From assembly GCA_040403495.1 (NCBI GenBank), contig JBBAKM010000004.1, forward strand, positions 136,790-200,789: a DNA stretch of 64,000 bases. The letters run 5' to 3'. The translations under genes and the position numbers were made by a program. Under the pieces are notes generated by a model. The model was not told the DNA's origin, made no database searches, and worked only from the letters and a program-made list of their open reading frames with translations. This document shows positions 25,253-34,542 of this stretch, piece by piece; the stretch's first letter is position 1, and every line of letters begins with the position of its first letter. The stretch is from JABMMZ01 sp040403495 (GTDB taxonomy: Bacteria > Bacteroidota > Bacteroidia > NS11-12g > UBA955).

Positions 25253-25558
25253 AGAGGGGTTAGTCAATGTGTCTTACTAACAATATTGCTGTAATTTAAG
25301 TTTTTAGATAATTTTATTGTTGCAATCATTTCTTGAACCTGTTAAATCATACTATTATTTAAAGTTAAAAAAACTTGAAGCAAAGTAGTTATTTTTTGTA
25401 TTTTGTTGAAAATGAGTTATTTTGCACAACATGAAAAGATTATAGGAAGTACTTTATGGCCTCAAATCATCCCAAAATGCACGTTGAATGGTATTGTTGA
25501 ACATTTGAATGTCTTATCTGTAATCTTCAAAAAAATCAAATTTAATAACAATAATAAA

Positions 25559-26332
25559 ATGAGTGTAATCAAGAAAATCAGAAATGAATTATTTAAATTG
25601 GTAAATCCGGGGAATGATTGCTATTGTTTATACTGTAAAAAATCATACGGGAAATTTCTTCATGAAGGAGTAAAAGCCAAAGTCTTTAAAAAATATAAAA
25701 TAGCAGGAGGAGGGTACAAATTAAATACAAGATGTCCAAATTGTGGTTCTGTTGATAGGGCAAGGCTGTTAGCTCTGTTTTTTAAAAATAGGACAGAAGT
25801 ATTTAATGAAAACACAGAGATATTGCATGTTTCGCCCAATAAAAGTGTGGCGAGATATCTCAATGAAGGTGCTACAATCAAACAAGTGGTTGGTACTATT
25901 GAGCCGGATCAGTTTTTGGAATTCAATCCATTTTATCTGGATATTCAAGATATAAGCCTCGCAGATAATTTATTCGATGTTGTTATTTGCTGCCATATAA
26001 TTGAGCATGTTGATGACGATGAAAAAGCCATGAGTGAATTATTTCGTGTAATGAAGCCGGGTGGTTTTGGTATTTTTCAAGTCCCATTGGCGTTAGATTT
26101 GGAGAAAACACTCGAAGACAAAACTCTTACAACAAATAAACAAAGAAAAATAGCACATGGCCAAGTTGATCATGTCCGCTTATATGGGTTAGATTATTTA
26201 GAAAAACTAAGAAAAGCAGGTTTTAGAGTGGTAATGGATAATCCTTTTACAAATGAATGGATGAGTCCTGCCGAACTATCAAAACACAGATTAGATCCTA
26301 TTGAGGATGTAATAGTTGCATATAAAGATTGA
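25559..26332 (+). CDS. Class I SAM-dependent methyltransferase with N-terminal Cys motifs
   Basis: 257 residues from ATG at 25559. The N-terminal part has paired cysteines (CYCLYCKKSY and RCPNCGSVDRARLL), a possible zinc site. The C-terminal half fits a Methyltransf_11-type fold: ILHVSPNKSVARYL, DIQDISLADNLFDVVICCHIIEHVDDDEKAM and EVM-like FRVMKPGGFGIFQVPL. Relatives often sit in surface-polysaccharide clusters. The reading frame is open upstream to a TTG at 25403, but that extension looks non-coding. The gene is flanked by a long direct repeat, which suggests it was inserted or arose within a duplication. Confidence 0.8.
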   Translation: MSVIKKIRNELFKLVNPGNDCYCLYCKKSYGKFLHEGVKAKVFKKYKIAGGGYKLNTRCPNCGSVDRARLLALFFKNRTEVFNENTEILHVSPNKSVARYLNEGATIKQVVGTIEPDQFLEFNPFYLDIQDISLADNLFDVVICCHIIEHVDDDEKAMSELFRVMKPGGFGIFQVPLALDLEKTLEDKTLTTNKQRKIAHGQVDHVRLYGLDYLEKLRKAGFRVVMDNPFTNEWMSPAELSKHRLDPIEDVIVAYKD

Positions 26333-26416
26333 TATTGTTGAGGCTTAGTATTTATAAGCAGCAGGTATTGTGTTATATTAGGTCACATGTGTAATTTATT
26401 TGTTTTTACACTCTGG

Positions 26417-26601
26417 TAAGCAAAGGCAATAATAGATTTACTACACCGAAAGGGGCTCAAAATAATAGTTTGGAATTTGCTAAGCAGTGATGAAATTGCT
26501 TATTATGAAAGCATTGGCGTAGATTACATACAGTTTGATTTGTAATAAAAAGTTAGAATCACTCTTTTGTGACAGTTAGTGTGTGAATAATCCCGATTAA
26601 A
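26417..26601 (+). repeat. Direct repeat, copy 2
   Basis: Partner of 25069-25252. It ends about 50 bases before recA, so recA's upstream region now carries a copy of the DNA that follows the GDPD gene. Confidence 0.9.
26431..26545 (+). pseudogene. Orphan 3' fragment of the GDPD gene
   Basis: Encodes the final ~37 residues of the GDPD lipoprotein (IDLLHRKGLK ... VDYIQFDL and stop) without a start, identical in DNA to the end of the intact gene at 25082-25196. It has no visible role except as one arm of the direct repeat. Confidence 0.85.
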
Positions 26602-26649
26602 TTGTGAATAAGTGCAGGGCTTTATTGTCTTATTTCGTAACATAGAGTT

Positions 26650-27687
26650 ATGGCAGAATCAATTTCGGAAAAAGCAAAAGCGTTAAAGCTTACAATAGAT
26701 AAACTTGAAAAAAGTTATGGTAAAGGCGTTATCATGAAGATGGACGACAAAACCGTAGTAACAACTGAGGTTATCTCAACAGGTTCATTTGGTTTGGATT
26801 TGGCATTAGGTGTAGGCGGTTTCCCAAAAGGAAGAATCATCGAAATTTATGGTCCTGAAAGTAGTGGTAAAACGACATTAGCGTTAAGCTGTATAGCTGA
26901 AGCTCAAAAAAAAGGTGGCTTGTGCGCATTCATTGATGCAGAACATGCCTTTGATAAATTTTATGCTCAGAAATTAGGAATTAAAACTTCAGAATTATTG
27001 ATATCTCAACCGGATGACGGGGAGCAAGCATTGGAAATTGCAGATAATTTAATTCGTTCAGGTGCTATAGATGTTATTGTTGTGGATTCTGTTGCTGCCT
27101 TGGTGCCAAGAGCAGAGATAGAAGGTGATATGGGTGACAGTAAAATGGGTCTTCACGCTCGTTTAATGTCTCAAGCATTAAGAAAGTTAACAGGAACAAT
27201 TAACAAAACAGGTTGTATCTGTATCTTTATTAACCAATTGCGTGATAAAATTGGTGTTATGTTTGGAAATCCAGAAACAACAACGGGCGGTAATGCATTG
27301 AAATTTTATGCTTCTGTAAGAATAGACATTCGTAGAATAGGTCAAATTAAAGATGGTGATGAAATAGTAGGTAACAGAACAAAAGTGAAAGTTGCTAAAA
27401 ATAAAGTTGCACCACCTTTCAGAGTCATTGAGTTTGATATTATGTACGGTAGAGGAATTTCTCGTGCAGGTGAAGTGCTCGACTTAGCTGTTGAACACGG
27501 TATTATTCAAAAAAGCGGTTCATGGTTCAGTTATGAAGGAACTAAATTAGGTCAAGGTAGAGATACTGTAAAAGACTTAATTGAAGACAATGCAGAAATG
27601 CAAAAAGAAATAGAAGCTAAACTTAAAGATAAATTAAACAGTGGACAAATTCAGATAGCTGAAGATACCTCAACCACTGAAGAATAA
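26650..27687 (+). CDS. recA: Recombinase A
   Basis: A 345-residue RecA. Walker A is GPESSGKTT (residues 68-76); other hallmarks are IDAEHAFDK, SQPDDGEQALEI, VIVVDSVAALVPRAEIEGDMGD and INQLRDKIGVMFGNPETTTGG. It forms filaments on single-stranded DNA, drives strand exchange and, where LexA exists, SOS derepression. The C-terminus is acidic (AEDTSTTEE), as usual. It forms its own unit, bounded by a terminator. recX is about 23 kb away rather than adjacent. I see no obvious LexA-type palindrome in the short upstream region. Confidence 0.98.
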   Translation: MAESISEKAKALKLTIDKLEKSYGKGVIMKMDDKTVVTTEVISTGSFGLDLALGVGGFPKGRIIEIYGPESSGKTTLALSCIAEAQKKGGLCAFIDAEHAFDKFYAQKLGIKTSELLISQPDDGEQALEIADNLIRSGAIDVIVVDSVAALVPRAEIEGDMGDSKMGLHARLMSQALRKLTGTINKTGCICIFINQLRDKIGVMFGNPETTTGGNALKFYASVRIDIRRIGQIKDGDEIVGNRTKVKVAKNKVAPPFRVIEFDIMYGRGISRAGEVLDLAVEHGIIQKSGSWFSYEGTKLGQGRDTVKDLIEDNAEMQKEIEAKLKDKLNSGQIQIAEDTSTTEE

Positions 27688-27718
27688 AATATTGTTTGTT
27701 TATGTGTGTCACAAAATT

Positions 27719-27752
27719 GCCCCAACTCCTTTAGAGATTGGGGCTTTTTTTT
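27719..27752 (+). terminator. Rho-independent terminator of recA
   Basis: GCCCCAA (27719-27725) pairs with TTGGGGC (27738-27744), followed by eight T. Confidence 0.9.
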
Positions 27753-27766
27753 AAAACTTAAAAAAA

Positions 27767-29041
27767 ATGATGGATAGAAAAACCTTTTTAAAAAATAGCT
27801 CTTTAGCACTTGGTCTCACTTTGCCTTATCCAATTCTATCGTGGGGTAATAATAATATGGATGATATAAAACAACAACTAGCAAAGCACAACCCCGACAG
27901 TGAATCTTATTGGGCCTACGTTTCTTCTTTATTCGATAAACAAACTAAGTTTATAAATTTAGAAAATGGCTATTTCAGTCCTCAACCAATGTCCACCTTG
28001 GCTTATCACACTTCTAAAGAAACCGAAATAAATAAGAAAATTAGTTGGTTTATGCGCAAGGAGCAAGAGCAGGAAATTGAAAATGCCCGATTGAATTTAG
28101 CCACTTTTTTAGGTCAATCTCCCGAAGAGGTAGCCATTACAAGAAATACAACAGAATCATTGAATACCGTTATTTCTGGTTACCCATGGAAAAAAGGGGA
28201 TGAGGTGATTATAGGAAATCAAGATTATGGCAGTATGGTGGCCGCTTTTCAACAACAAGTTAAAAGGTCAGGAATCGTTGTGAAAATTGCACAAGTACCC
28301 TTGCACCCAAAAAATGATGAAGAAGTTATCGATGCTTACATGAGTTTGGTGAATGCTAAAACCAAAGTGATTCATCTCACCCATTTAATCAACTTAACGG
28401 GTCATATTATTCCTGCAGAAAAAATTATTGATTTAGCACATCAAAAACAAATAGAGGTCATGGTAGATGCGGCCCATTCGGTGGCACATGTAAACATGGG
28501 TCAATTAATTCACAAAGCAGATTATTTTGCAGCCAGTTTACATAAGTGGTTATGCTGCCCTATCGGTTTGGGTGTTCTTAAAATAAAGCTAACCCATATT
28601 GAAAAGATTTTTCCATTAATGGCAGACAGCGATTGGCCTATCAATAATATAAGAAAGTTTGAACACCAAGGAACACGACCTATAAATTCATTACAAACCA
28701 TTCCCGTTGCTATTCAATTTCACCAAGCTATAGGAGATGTAAACAAGGAGCAAAGATTGAAATCATTAAAAGCAAATTGGTATTTCAAGCTTGACCCAAA
28801 TTCAAGTAAGTTGCTATTAAATACCCCATTTGATGAAAACAGAAGTGGGGCCATTGCCAATTTTGGCGTCAAAGGAATGGAACCTGATGCTTTGGCTGAT
28901 TTACTTTTTGAACGTTATTCTATATACACAGTTGCCATTAACCATCCCCATGTTAAAGGGGTAAGAATTACACCTCATTTGTATAATTCCATAAAAGAGA
29001 TAGATACATTGTCTGATGCAATTGAGGAACTTGTTAAATAA
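27767..29041 (+). CDS. Class V aminotransferase-fold PLP enzyme with Tat-like leader
   Basis: A 424-residue fold-type I PLP enzyme related to cysteine desulfurase, kynureninase and isopenicillin-N epimerase-like proteins. VDAAHSVAHVNM (Asp234 for the pyridine nitrogen) and AASLHKWLCCPIG (Lys260 for the Schiff base) are clear, and ITRNTTESLN binds the phosphate. The N-terminus, MMDRKTFLKNSSLALGLTLP, resembles a Tat or periplasmic leader but has RKTFLK rather than a twin arginine. Export is therefore uncertain. The substrate cannot be predicted. Confidence 0.82.
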   Translation: MMDRKTFLKNSSLALGLTLPYPILSWGNNNMDDIKQQLAKHNPDSESYWAYVSSLFDKQTKFINLENGYFSPQPMSTLAYHTSKETEINKKISWFMRKEQEQEIENARLNLATFLGQSPEEVAITRNTTESLNTVISGYPWKKGDEVIIGNQDYGSMVAAFQQQVKRSGIVVKIAQVPLHPKNDEEVIDAYMSLVNAKTKVIHLTHLINLTGHIIPAEKIIDLAHQKQIEVMVDAAHSVAHVNMGQLIHKADYFAASLHKWLCCPIGLGVLKIKLTHIEKIFPLMADSDWPINNIRKFEHQGTRPINSLQTIPVAIQFHQAIGDVNKEQRLKSLKANWYFKLDPNSSKLLLNTPFDENRSGAIANFGVKGMEPDALADLLFERYSIYTVAINHPHVKGVRITPHLYNSIKEIDTLSDAIEELVK

Positions 29042-29079
29042 GTTAAGTACGGCTAATTAAGAAGGATAGATTTCTAGTT

Positions 29080-29199
29080 GTTTAAAGGGTTTAGGTAGTT
29101 GAGGTGGTTTAGAGGGTTTAATAGAGTTTAAAGGGTTTAGATGGTTTAAATCACTAGTAGTCATTCTGGAAAAATTGGCTTTGCAATTTTATTCAGAAT
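29080..29199. repeat. GTTTA tract followed by ATTCTG/CAGAAT inverted element
   Basis: GGTTTA-type degenerate repeats (29080-29155) lead into ATTCTG-GA-AAAATTG ... CAATTTT-ATT-CAGAAT (29163-29199), a near-perfect inverted repeat. It has the same tract-plus-hairpin organisation and the same ATTCTG/CAGAAT ends as the element at 22169-22219. It lies between two convergent genes and may also act as a terminator. Confidence 0.75.
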
Positions 29200-29234
29200 C
29201 TATTTTAGTTCAGGTCTAAGAAACTTGTAGTCTA

Positions 29235-29978
29235 CTAAAGCTTATTTGAACTAAGCAGTTTTCTAATTGATATTACCATGTGGTTGAACAAATTAGGAAT
29301 TACTCCGTAATGTGTCTGCAATACCGTGAACCTTTCTTTATTACTCTCTTTGCGTTTTTGCGTCGAAAACCCATCTAAAGTAAAACAAGCGATGATTTGA
29401 TGCAGATTTATAACTTGTTTGCAGTTTTTCAAGCAGCGAATCATCCAATCAATGTCTGAAACATATTTTAGTTTTTCATCATAAGGCAAAGCTATAGAGC
29501 GTTTAATGATAAAAGATTGATGACTTACGTTCATGCCAAATTTAAAAGATTCCCAAGTGAGTTGTGCCGGTAATGGTCTTGTGCTTAAATCAGAACGGGT
29601 TCCCAATGCCAGTCCATTACCATCTACCATCATGGTTTCGCCATAAATAGCATCCGGATTTTTATGGCATATTTCAATAATTTCTGAAATAATTTCAGGA
29701 CTGTAAGCATAATCGCCAGAATTCAAAAACCAAATATACTGACCTTTTGAACGCCACAAACCCTTGTTCATAGCATTGTATATTCCCTTGTCTGGCTCCG
29801 ACAAATAGTTTTGTGTAAGCGTTTGTGTTTTTAAAAAATCTTTAGTCCCGTCCGTTGAATTCCCATCTATGATGACAAATTCTATGTCTTTTAAATGGGG
29901 ATGGTTTTCAAATGATTCTAATGTTTTTTTTAATCCATTTAAATTATTGTAACAGATGCTAATGACAGATAATATCAT
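29235..29978 (-). CDS. Family 2 glycosyltransferase
   Basis: 247 residues from the ATG at 29978-29976, which overlaps the YfhO stop (ATGA); a longer frame exists upstream but lies inside the YfhO gene. The GT-A domain starts MILSVISICYNNLNGLKKTL, the classical opening of inverting GT2 enzymes, followed by FVIIDGNSTDGTKDF (nucleotide-sugar binding), SEPDKGIYNAMNKGL and SGDY (the metal region). WMIRCLKNC lies late in the domain. Enzymes with this pattern resemble WcaA-like transferases that extend surface glycans. Acceptor and sugar are unknown. Confidence 0.9.
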   Translation of the reverse strand: MILSVISICYNNLNGLKKTLESFENHPHLKDIEFVIIDGNSTDGTKDFLKTQTLTQNYLSEPDKGIYNAMNKGLWRSKGQYIWFLNSGDYAYSPEIISEIIEICHKNPDAIYGETMMVDGNGLALGTRSDLSTRPLPAQLTWESFKFGMNVSHQSFIIKRSIALPYDEKLKYVSDIDWMIRCLKNCKQVINLHQIIACFTLDGFSTQKRKESNKERFTVLQTHYGVIPNLFNHMVISIRKLLSSNKL

Positions 29979-32473
29979 TTGTTTGTTATTACAAAAGGTT
30001 TTATCCAAAGGGCAATCATCACAATCATCAATATAAGGATAGTCCAAGAGGCTGTCTTTTCTACTAAGTCGGTTGTATTACTGCCTTTGTCGTAATACAA
30101 AACAATGTTGTGAGTGCCGGCACCTAAATTAAGTCCTCTTAGGGTGTAATTTACTTTGTTAATATCTACAGGTTTGCCATCAATTTTAGCTTTCCAATTG
30201 TCGTAATATATCTCAGAAAACACAGCGTAACCATCGTTGCTGTTGGTCGATTGGTAAACCATTGTGTCTGGATGGTAGCTTAATAATTTGATAGTTGCTG
30301 AACTGTCTTTGGTAAAGCTTGTGTTTTTAATGTTACTATTATTTGCGAAAGAGTTGTTAAACGTAGCACTTACTTTATTGTCAATGACTTTTAATTGGTC
30401 CATCTCCTCTTTTGCATTCGAAGTGGTTACCAAGTTGGAAATAAACCAAGCATTTCCATTAGCAGTAGGTCTGTTAACCGCCACTTTTTGGTTTTCAACA
30501 GCGCCAATTAAATATTTACAATTCAACATGTCTAAACCTTTGTCTTGGTATTCTTTGGTACTTAAAAAGTTAGAAATTAAGTCTTGGTAACGGCTCAATT
30601 TAGCTGGGTCATAACCGCCAATCATTTTATGGAAAGCTGCACCTTCGTTGTTATTGAATGGGTCACGAGTTAAGTCAAACACTCTAAAGTGTGGGTCTTT
30701 GTCGGACATTATTTGTAGGTCCGTTTGGTCAGGAATTCTCTCGGTAACAGTTCCTTTTTGGAACGTAAAGTCCTCCCAATTTAAGTAGCGCCAGTCAACG
30801 CCAATTAAATCCACTGCTGCTATAATGCCGATTAACAATATTGCAGTATTTTTTTTGATTTGAGCATTGAACATTGACCAAATAAATCCAAATGCCAAAG
30901 CAATAAATATAAATGATCTGAAAGCATCTTTTCTAAGTAAAGAGGCTCTGTCTTCTTTCAATACACTGATAATATTTCCATTACCTCCTTTTTTCAACTC
31001 TTCGTCAACAATACCTCCCATGTCAACAAAAACAGGTCCTGCAATAGCCATTAGTAAACAAAATCCACCAACAATTAAGAATGATACCCATACTTTATAC
31101 CAACTTGAATTTTTGGTATTTTGGTATAATTCGCCAAAGTTGAAATTGAAATTTGTTTTTAATTTTTGGTTCACTTTGTAATTTTCAAAAATTTCTTTTA
31201 GTCCCAAAAAGCCTAAAAGTGGAATACTAACTTGAGCAATACAAAATGCCATCATAGGGGTTCTAAATTTGTTGTAGTATGGCAAGTAATCAAACAAAAA
31301 GTTATTGATAATTCCAAAATGTCGGCCCCAACCAAGTATGAAAGAAACCAAAGTTAAAGTAAGTAACGCCCATTTAATAGGTCCTTTTACGGCAAATAGC
31401 CCTAGAACAAACAAAAAGATTAATACAGCACCGATGTATATTGGGCCTGAAGTAAATTGCATACTGCCATGATACATTGGTAATCCATCATTAATGGCTT
31501 CTTCATTTTGAGTGGTTTTGTAAAATTCTGACGATTTACTTAGTTTCTCACGACTACTACCGCCATAAAAATTAGGAATTAAGAGCGTAAAAGTTTCGCC
31601 AATGTCATAACTCCAAGAAAAAGCATACTCACGGTCTAATCCGTTTTTGCCAGTTTCTTTTTGTTTTACATTTTCATCAACTTTAGCCATGTCATTACCG
31701 CCACGCATGGTATTTTGGGCAAATTCAGAAGTTGATTTCAATTTAGTAATATTTGAGGCAACCCCTGTGGCACCTGCAATAATAGCAATTAAAGAAGCGA
31801 TAATGAAGGTTTTGATATTGCTTTCATTGATGGCCTGTACTAGATAAAATACCGCCATTATGAACATGCAAATAACAGTGTAGTATGTTATTTGATAGTG
31901 GAAATAGTAAACTTGAAGGGCTAGGTTGAACGCCAAAGTAACACCTCCTTTAAAGTAGTTGCCTTTATAAAGTAAGTGCATTGAGCCGATAATAGCAGGC
32001 ATTAAAGCCATGGCAAGGACTTTGGTATAGTGTGCAGCCTCAATACTACTTATGCTATAGGTTGCAAAACCGAAAGCAATGGAGGCGAGTGCACCCATTA
32101 ATGGTTTGAAGCCAAAGGCATTCATTAGTAAATAAAAACCTATAAAAGAGAGGAAAAGTATTTTAAAAGGGTAAGATTGATGGCTGAAAGGAGCAAGGTA
32201 ATTGTAGGTTTTAATCTGATTTCCGCTGCTTTTACCCTTAATTAGGACCGAAGGCATGCCCGAAAAAATGTTATTTGTCCATCCTGGAAATTCACCATCT
32301 TTGTCGGTGTATTTGGCGATTTCGGTGCCTTTTAATAGGCCTTGGGTAACGTCTTCTTCGTTGTGGGAATAGCCGTTGAACGTTTTAACAAAATAAATAT
32401 ATCCAACAAGGAAAAAAACAAGAATGGCAATGCCATGTGGCATAAAAGATTCAAAAAGTTTTTTGAAATTCAT
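29975..32473 (-). CDS. YfhO-family membrane protein
   Basis: An 832-residue protein with about twelve transmembrane helices and a large extracytoplasmic C-terminal domain ending in a last helix (SWTILILMIVMIALWIKPFV). NEEDVTQGLLKG near residue 38 and YDNWKAKIDGKPVDINKVNYTLRG late in the chain, a sugar-binding-like beta domain (FxxxYYxxWxAxxDG), are YfhO hallmarks. YfhO proteins are GT-C-like and help glycosylate lipoteichoic acid in Firmicutes; in Bacteroidota their role is unclear, probably lipid-linked sugar transfer. It is coupled to the GT2 gene by an ATGA overlap. Confidence 0.85.
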   Translation of the reverse strand: MNFKKLFESFMPHGIAILVFFLVGYIYFVKTFNGYSHNEEDVTQGLLKGTEIAKYTDKDGEFPGWTNNIFSGMPSVLIKGKSSGNQIKTYNYLAPFSHQSYPFKILFLSFIGFYLLMNAFGFKPLMGALASIAFGFATYSISSIEAAHYTKVLAMALMPAIIGSMHLLYKGNYFKGGVTLAFNLALQVYYFHYQITYYTVICMFIMAVFYLVQAINESNIKTFIIASLIAIIAGATGVASNITKLKSTSEFAQNTMRGGNDMAKVDENVKQKETGKNGLDREYAFSWSYDIGETFTLLIPNFYGGSSREKLSKSSEFYKTTQNEEAINDGLPMYHGSMQFTSGPIYIGAVLIFLFVLGLFAVKGPIKWALLTLTLVSFILGWGRHFGIINNFLFDYLPYYNKFRTPMMAFCIAQVSIPLLGFLGLKEIFENYKVNQKLKTNFNFNFGELYQNTKNSSWYKVWVSFLIVGGFCLLMAIAGPVFVDMGGIVDEELKKGGNGNIISVLKEDRASLLRKDAFRSFIFIALAFGFIWSMFNAQIKKNTAILLIGIIAAVDLIGVDWRYLNWEDFTFQKGTVTERIPDQTDLQIMSDKDPHFRVFDLTRDPFNNNEGAAFHKMIGGYDPAKLSRYQDLISNFLSTKEYQDKGLDMLNCKYLIGAVENQKVAVNRPTANGNAWFISNLVTTSNAKEEMDQLKVIDNKVSATFNNSFANNSNIKNTSFTKDSSATIKLLSYHPDTMVYQSTNSNDGYAVFSEIYYDNWKAKIDGKPVDINKVNYTLRGLNLGAGTHNIVLYYDKGSNTTDLVEKTASWTILILMIVMIALWIKPFVITNK

Positions 32474-32537
32474 AATTGCAAATTAAGTTATTTCAAATCT
32501 AATTTAAAAAGATGTTTTTTACAAAACTATAATTAAA

Positions 32538-32545
32538 TACTTTTG
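32538..32545 (+). promoter_or_regulatory. Possible -7 element of the FkbM-GT4 unit
   Basis: TACTTTTG matches the TAnnTTTG -7 consensus; no TTTG is seen at the -33 distance. It lies only four bases before the GTG start, so transcription would start at or very near the start codon (a leaderless or nearly leaderless mRNA). Confidence 0.4.
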
Positions 32546-32549
32546 TGAT

Positions 32550-33356
32550 GTGAAATTCCTTGTACAAATCTATTTAAAAGGCCTTTATTATTTTATAGTA
32601 GATAAAAACTTTAGAAAGTTTTTTTATCTCACCATATTGTATGGACTGTCTTTGAAGCGAAAGTCTAATTCAATAAATATCAACGGAAATAAATTGAAAG
32701 TCCTAGATTTTAAGTCTTTTGTTTGGCAGTTTTATGAAATCTATTTCAAAGGTTATTACACGTTTGAGACATTGAATAGTGAGCCAGTAATTATTGATTG
32801 CGGGTCAAATATCGGTCTTAGCCTACTCAATTTTAAGGCTCAATACAAAAAGTCTAAAATATATGCTTTCGAAGCAGATAAAAATGTATTCGATGTGTTG
32901 CAAGGGAATATTCAAAACAATAAATTAGAAAATATTAACTTATTTAATCAAGCAGTTTGGGTAAAAAATGAAAAAATTAGTTTTTTGCCAGATGGTGTAG
33001 ATGGCGGTAGGATAGAGGGAGGATTAGACACAAACAACCAAGTTGATGCGATTGATTTTAATGAGTTTTTAAAAGGGTTCAACAAAGTAGATTTTTTAAA
33101 AATGGATATTGAAGGAGCCGAAACTTCAGTAATTCCTCACATAAAAGAAGGATTGAGTAAGGTTGATAATCTATTTATTGAATTTCATTCTTTTGATGGT
33201 CAAAATCAAGCGTTTGATAAAATAATTACAACTTTAACAGATTGTGGTTTTAGGTTTTATATCGATAATGTGGTGTTTAAAAACCATCCATTTATTAATA
33301 AAAAGGCTAAAAATAATATCGATTTACAACTAAATATTTTCGCATATAAAATTTGA
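32550..33356 (+). CDS. FkbM-family SAM-dependent methyltransferase
   Basis: A 268-residue protein. The SAM-binding glycine motif is VIIDCGSNIGLSLLNF (about residues 89-104), the acidic strand end is IYAFEADKNVF, and FLKMDIEGAETSVIPH is the FkbM family signature. These enzymes O-methylate sugars or small metabolites; in this setting a glycan sugar is likely. The start is GTG and its stop overlaps the TTG start of the GT4 gene, so the pair is translationally coupled. Confidence 0.87.
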   Translation: MKFLVQIYLKGLYYFIVDKNFRKFFYLTILYGLSLKRKSNSININGNKLKVLDFKSFVWQFYEIYFKGYYTFETLNSEPVIIDCGSNIGLSLLNFKAQYKKSKIYAFEADKNVFDVLQGNIQNNKLENINLFNQAVWVKNEKISFLPDGVDGGRIEGGLDTNNQVDAIDFNEFLKGFNKVDFLKMDIEGAETSVIPHIKEGLSKVDNLFIEFHSFDGQNQAFDKIITTLTDCGFRFYIDNVVFKNHPFINKKAKNNIDLQLNIFAYKI

Positions 33357-34516
33357 AAATTCTTCACGTTAATACCATTGACACAGGAGGTGCTGCAATA
33401 GCGGCCATCAGACTTCATGAGCTTTTGCTCCAAAATGGGGTTGAAAGTAAAATATTATTTCTGTGGAAATCAGGTAAGGTGCAAGTTAAGGAGTCTTATT
33501 ATTTTGAGGATTTATTTTCCTCTAAATTGATTTTCAAAATATGGTATAAATTAAATGTAGTGTTCAATAGAAGATTTACATTTTATAAACCAAGTCTTTA
33601 TTTTAATGGTCCTGATAGTTTGTTTAATGTGAGTAAACATCCTTTGTTTGTTTGGGCCGAAGTGATTCATTTACATTGGGTTGTTAAGTTTTTGGATTGG
33701 AATAGTGTTTTTAACAAATCTAAGAAAAAATTTGTTTGGACACTCCACGACATGAATCCTTTTACAGGAGGAGAACATTATAAAACGGGCTACAATAATG
33801 AATTTAAATTTGCCTCAAAAAGGACTATTGATGTAAAGAAAAAAGCGATTGATTCAACAGACTTGACTGTAATAACACCCAGTGAATGGATGAAGAATTG
33901 TGCAGAAAAGTCTGAAGTTTTTAAAGGTAGAAAAATAGTTACTGTAAGAAATACAATTCCAAGTAAAGTGTTTAATAAGTATGTTGTTGGAAATTTGCCT
34001 AATTTAAAAATAGATAAAAGTAAAATCAATTTACTTTTTGTAGCTGAAAATCCAAGTGATGTAAGAAAAGGGTTTCATTTGCTTATTCAAGCATTACATA
34101 ATATTAAACATAAACAAGCTTTTCAACTGTATATTATTGGAAAAGAATCTAATGCAATTGATTTGCCAATAAGTCATCAATTTTTAGGTGTGGTTTCTGA
34201 CCCCAATCAACTCGCTCAAATATATGGTATTGTTGACTATTTTATAATACCTTCAATTGAGGATAATTTACCCAATACGGTCTCAGAAGCATTGATGTGC
34301 GGAACGCCTGTTATTGGTTTCGAAGTAGGGGGGATTAAGGAAATGATTCAAAATGGAGTTAATGGTTTTTTGGTTAACAATGAGGTTGAACTAGGTGGTT
34401 TACTAAATAAAATAGCTGACAAAGAAGTTGAAATAAATAAACAAGCAATTCCCGATAATTTGGAATTAGTTGAAAGTAAAATTCTTTCTCAAATGATAGC
34501 CGTTTATAACCATTAA
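33353..34516 (+). CDS. Family 4 (GT-B) glycosyltransferase
   Basis: A 387-residue GT-B enzyme. The N-terminal acceptor domain opens MKILHVNTIDTGGAAIAAIRL, with HLHWVVKFLDW and TLHDMNPFTGG. The C-terminal donor domain has LLFVAENPSDVRKGFHLL and IIPSIEDNLPNTVSEALMCG, the E-x7-E-like nucleotide-sugar site. The TTG start overlaps the FkbM stop. GDMNPFTGG-type members of this group transfer sugars in exopolysaccharide synthesis; the exact donor is unknown. It completes a small sugar-modification unit near YfhO and GT2. Confidence 0.88.
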   Translation: MKILHVNTIDTGGAAIAAIRLHELLLQNGVESKILFLWKSGKVQVKESYYFEDLFSSKLIFKIWYKLNVVFNRRFTFYKPSLYFNGPDSLFNVSKHPLFVWAEVIHLHWVVKFLDWNSVFNKSKKKFVWTLHDMNPFTGGEHYKTGYNNEFKFASKRTIDVKKKAIDSTDLTVITPSEWMKNCAEKSEVFKGRKIVTVRNTIPSKVFNKYVVGNLPNLKIDKSKINLLFVAENPSDVRKGFHLLIQALHNIKHKQAFQLYIIGKESNAIDLPISHQFLGVVSDPNQLAQIYGIVDYFIIPSIEDNLPNTVSEALMCGTPVIGFEVGGIKEMIQNGVNGFLVNNEVELGGLLNKIADKEVEINKQAIPDNLELVESKILSQMIAVYNH

Positions 34517-34542
34517 TTTATGGGTTATTACAGGATTTAAAG

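Noticed and set aside
25403..25558. N-terminal extension of the methyltransferase from TTG 25403
   Set aside because: The extension has no resemblance to methyltransferases, and ATG 25559 gives a normal domain start.
29979..30047. 23-residue N-terminal extension of the GT2 enzyme
   Set aside because: It would lie inside the YfhO gene; the GT2 fold begins exactly at the ATG that overlaps the YfhO stop.
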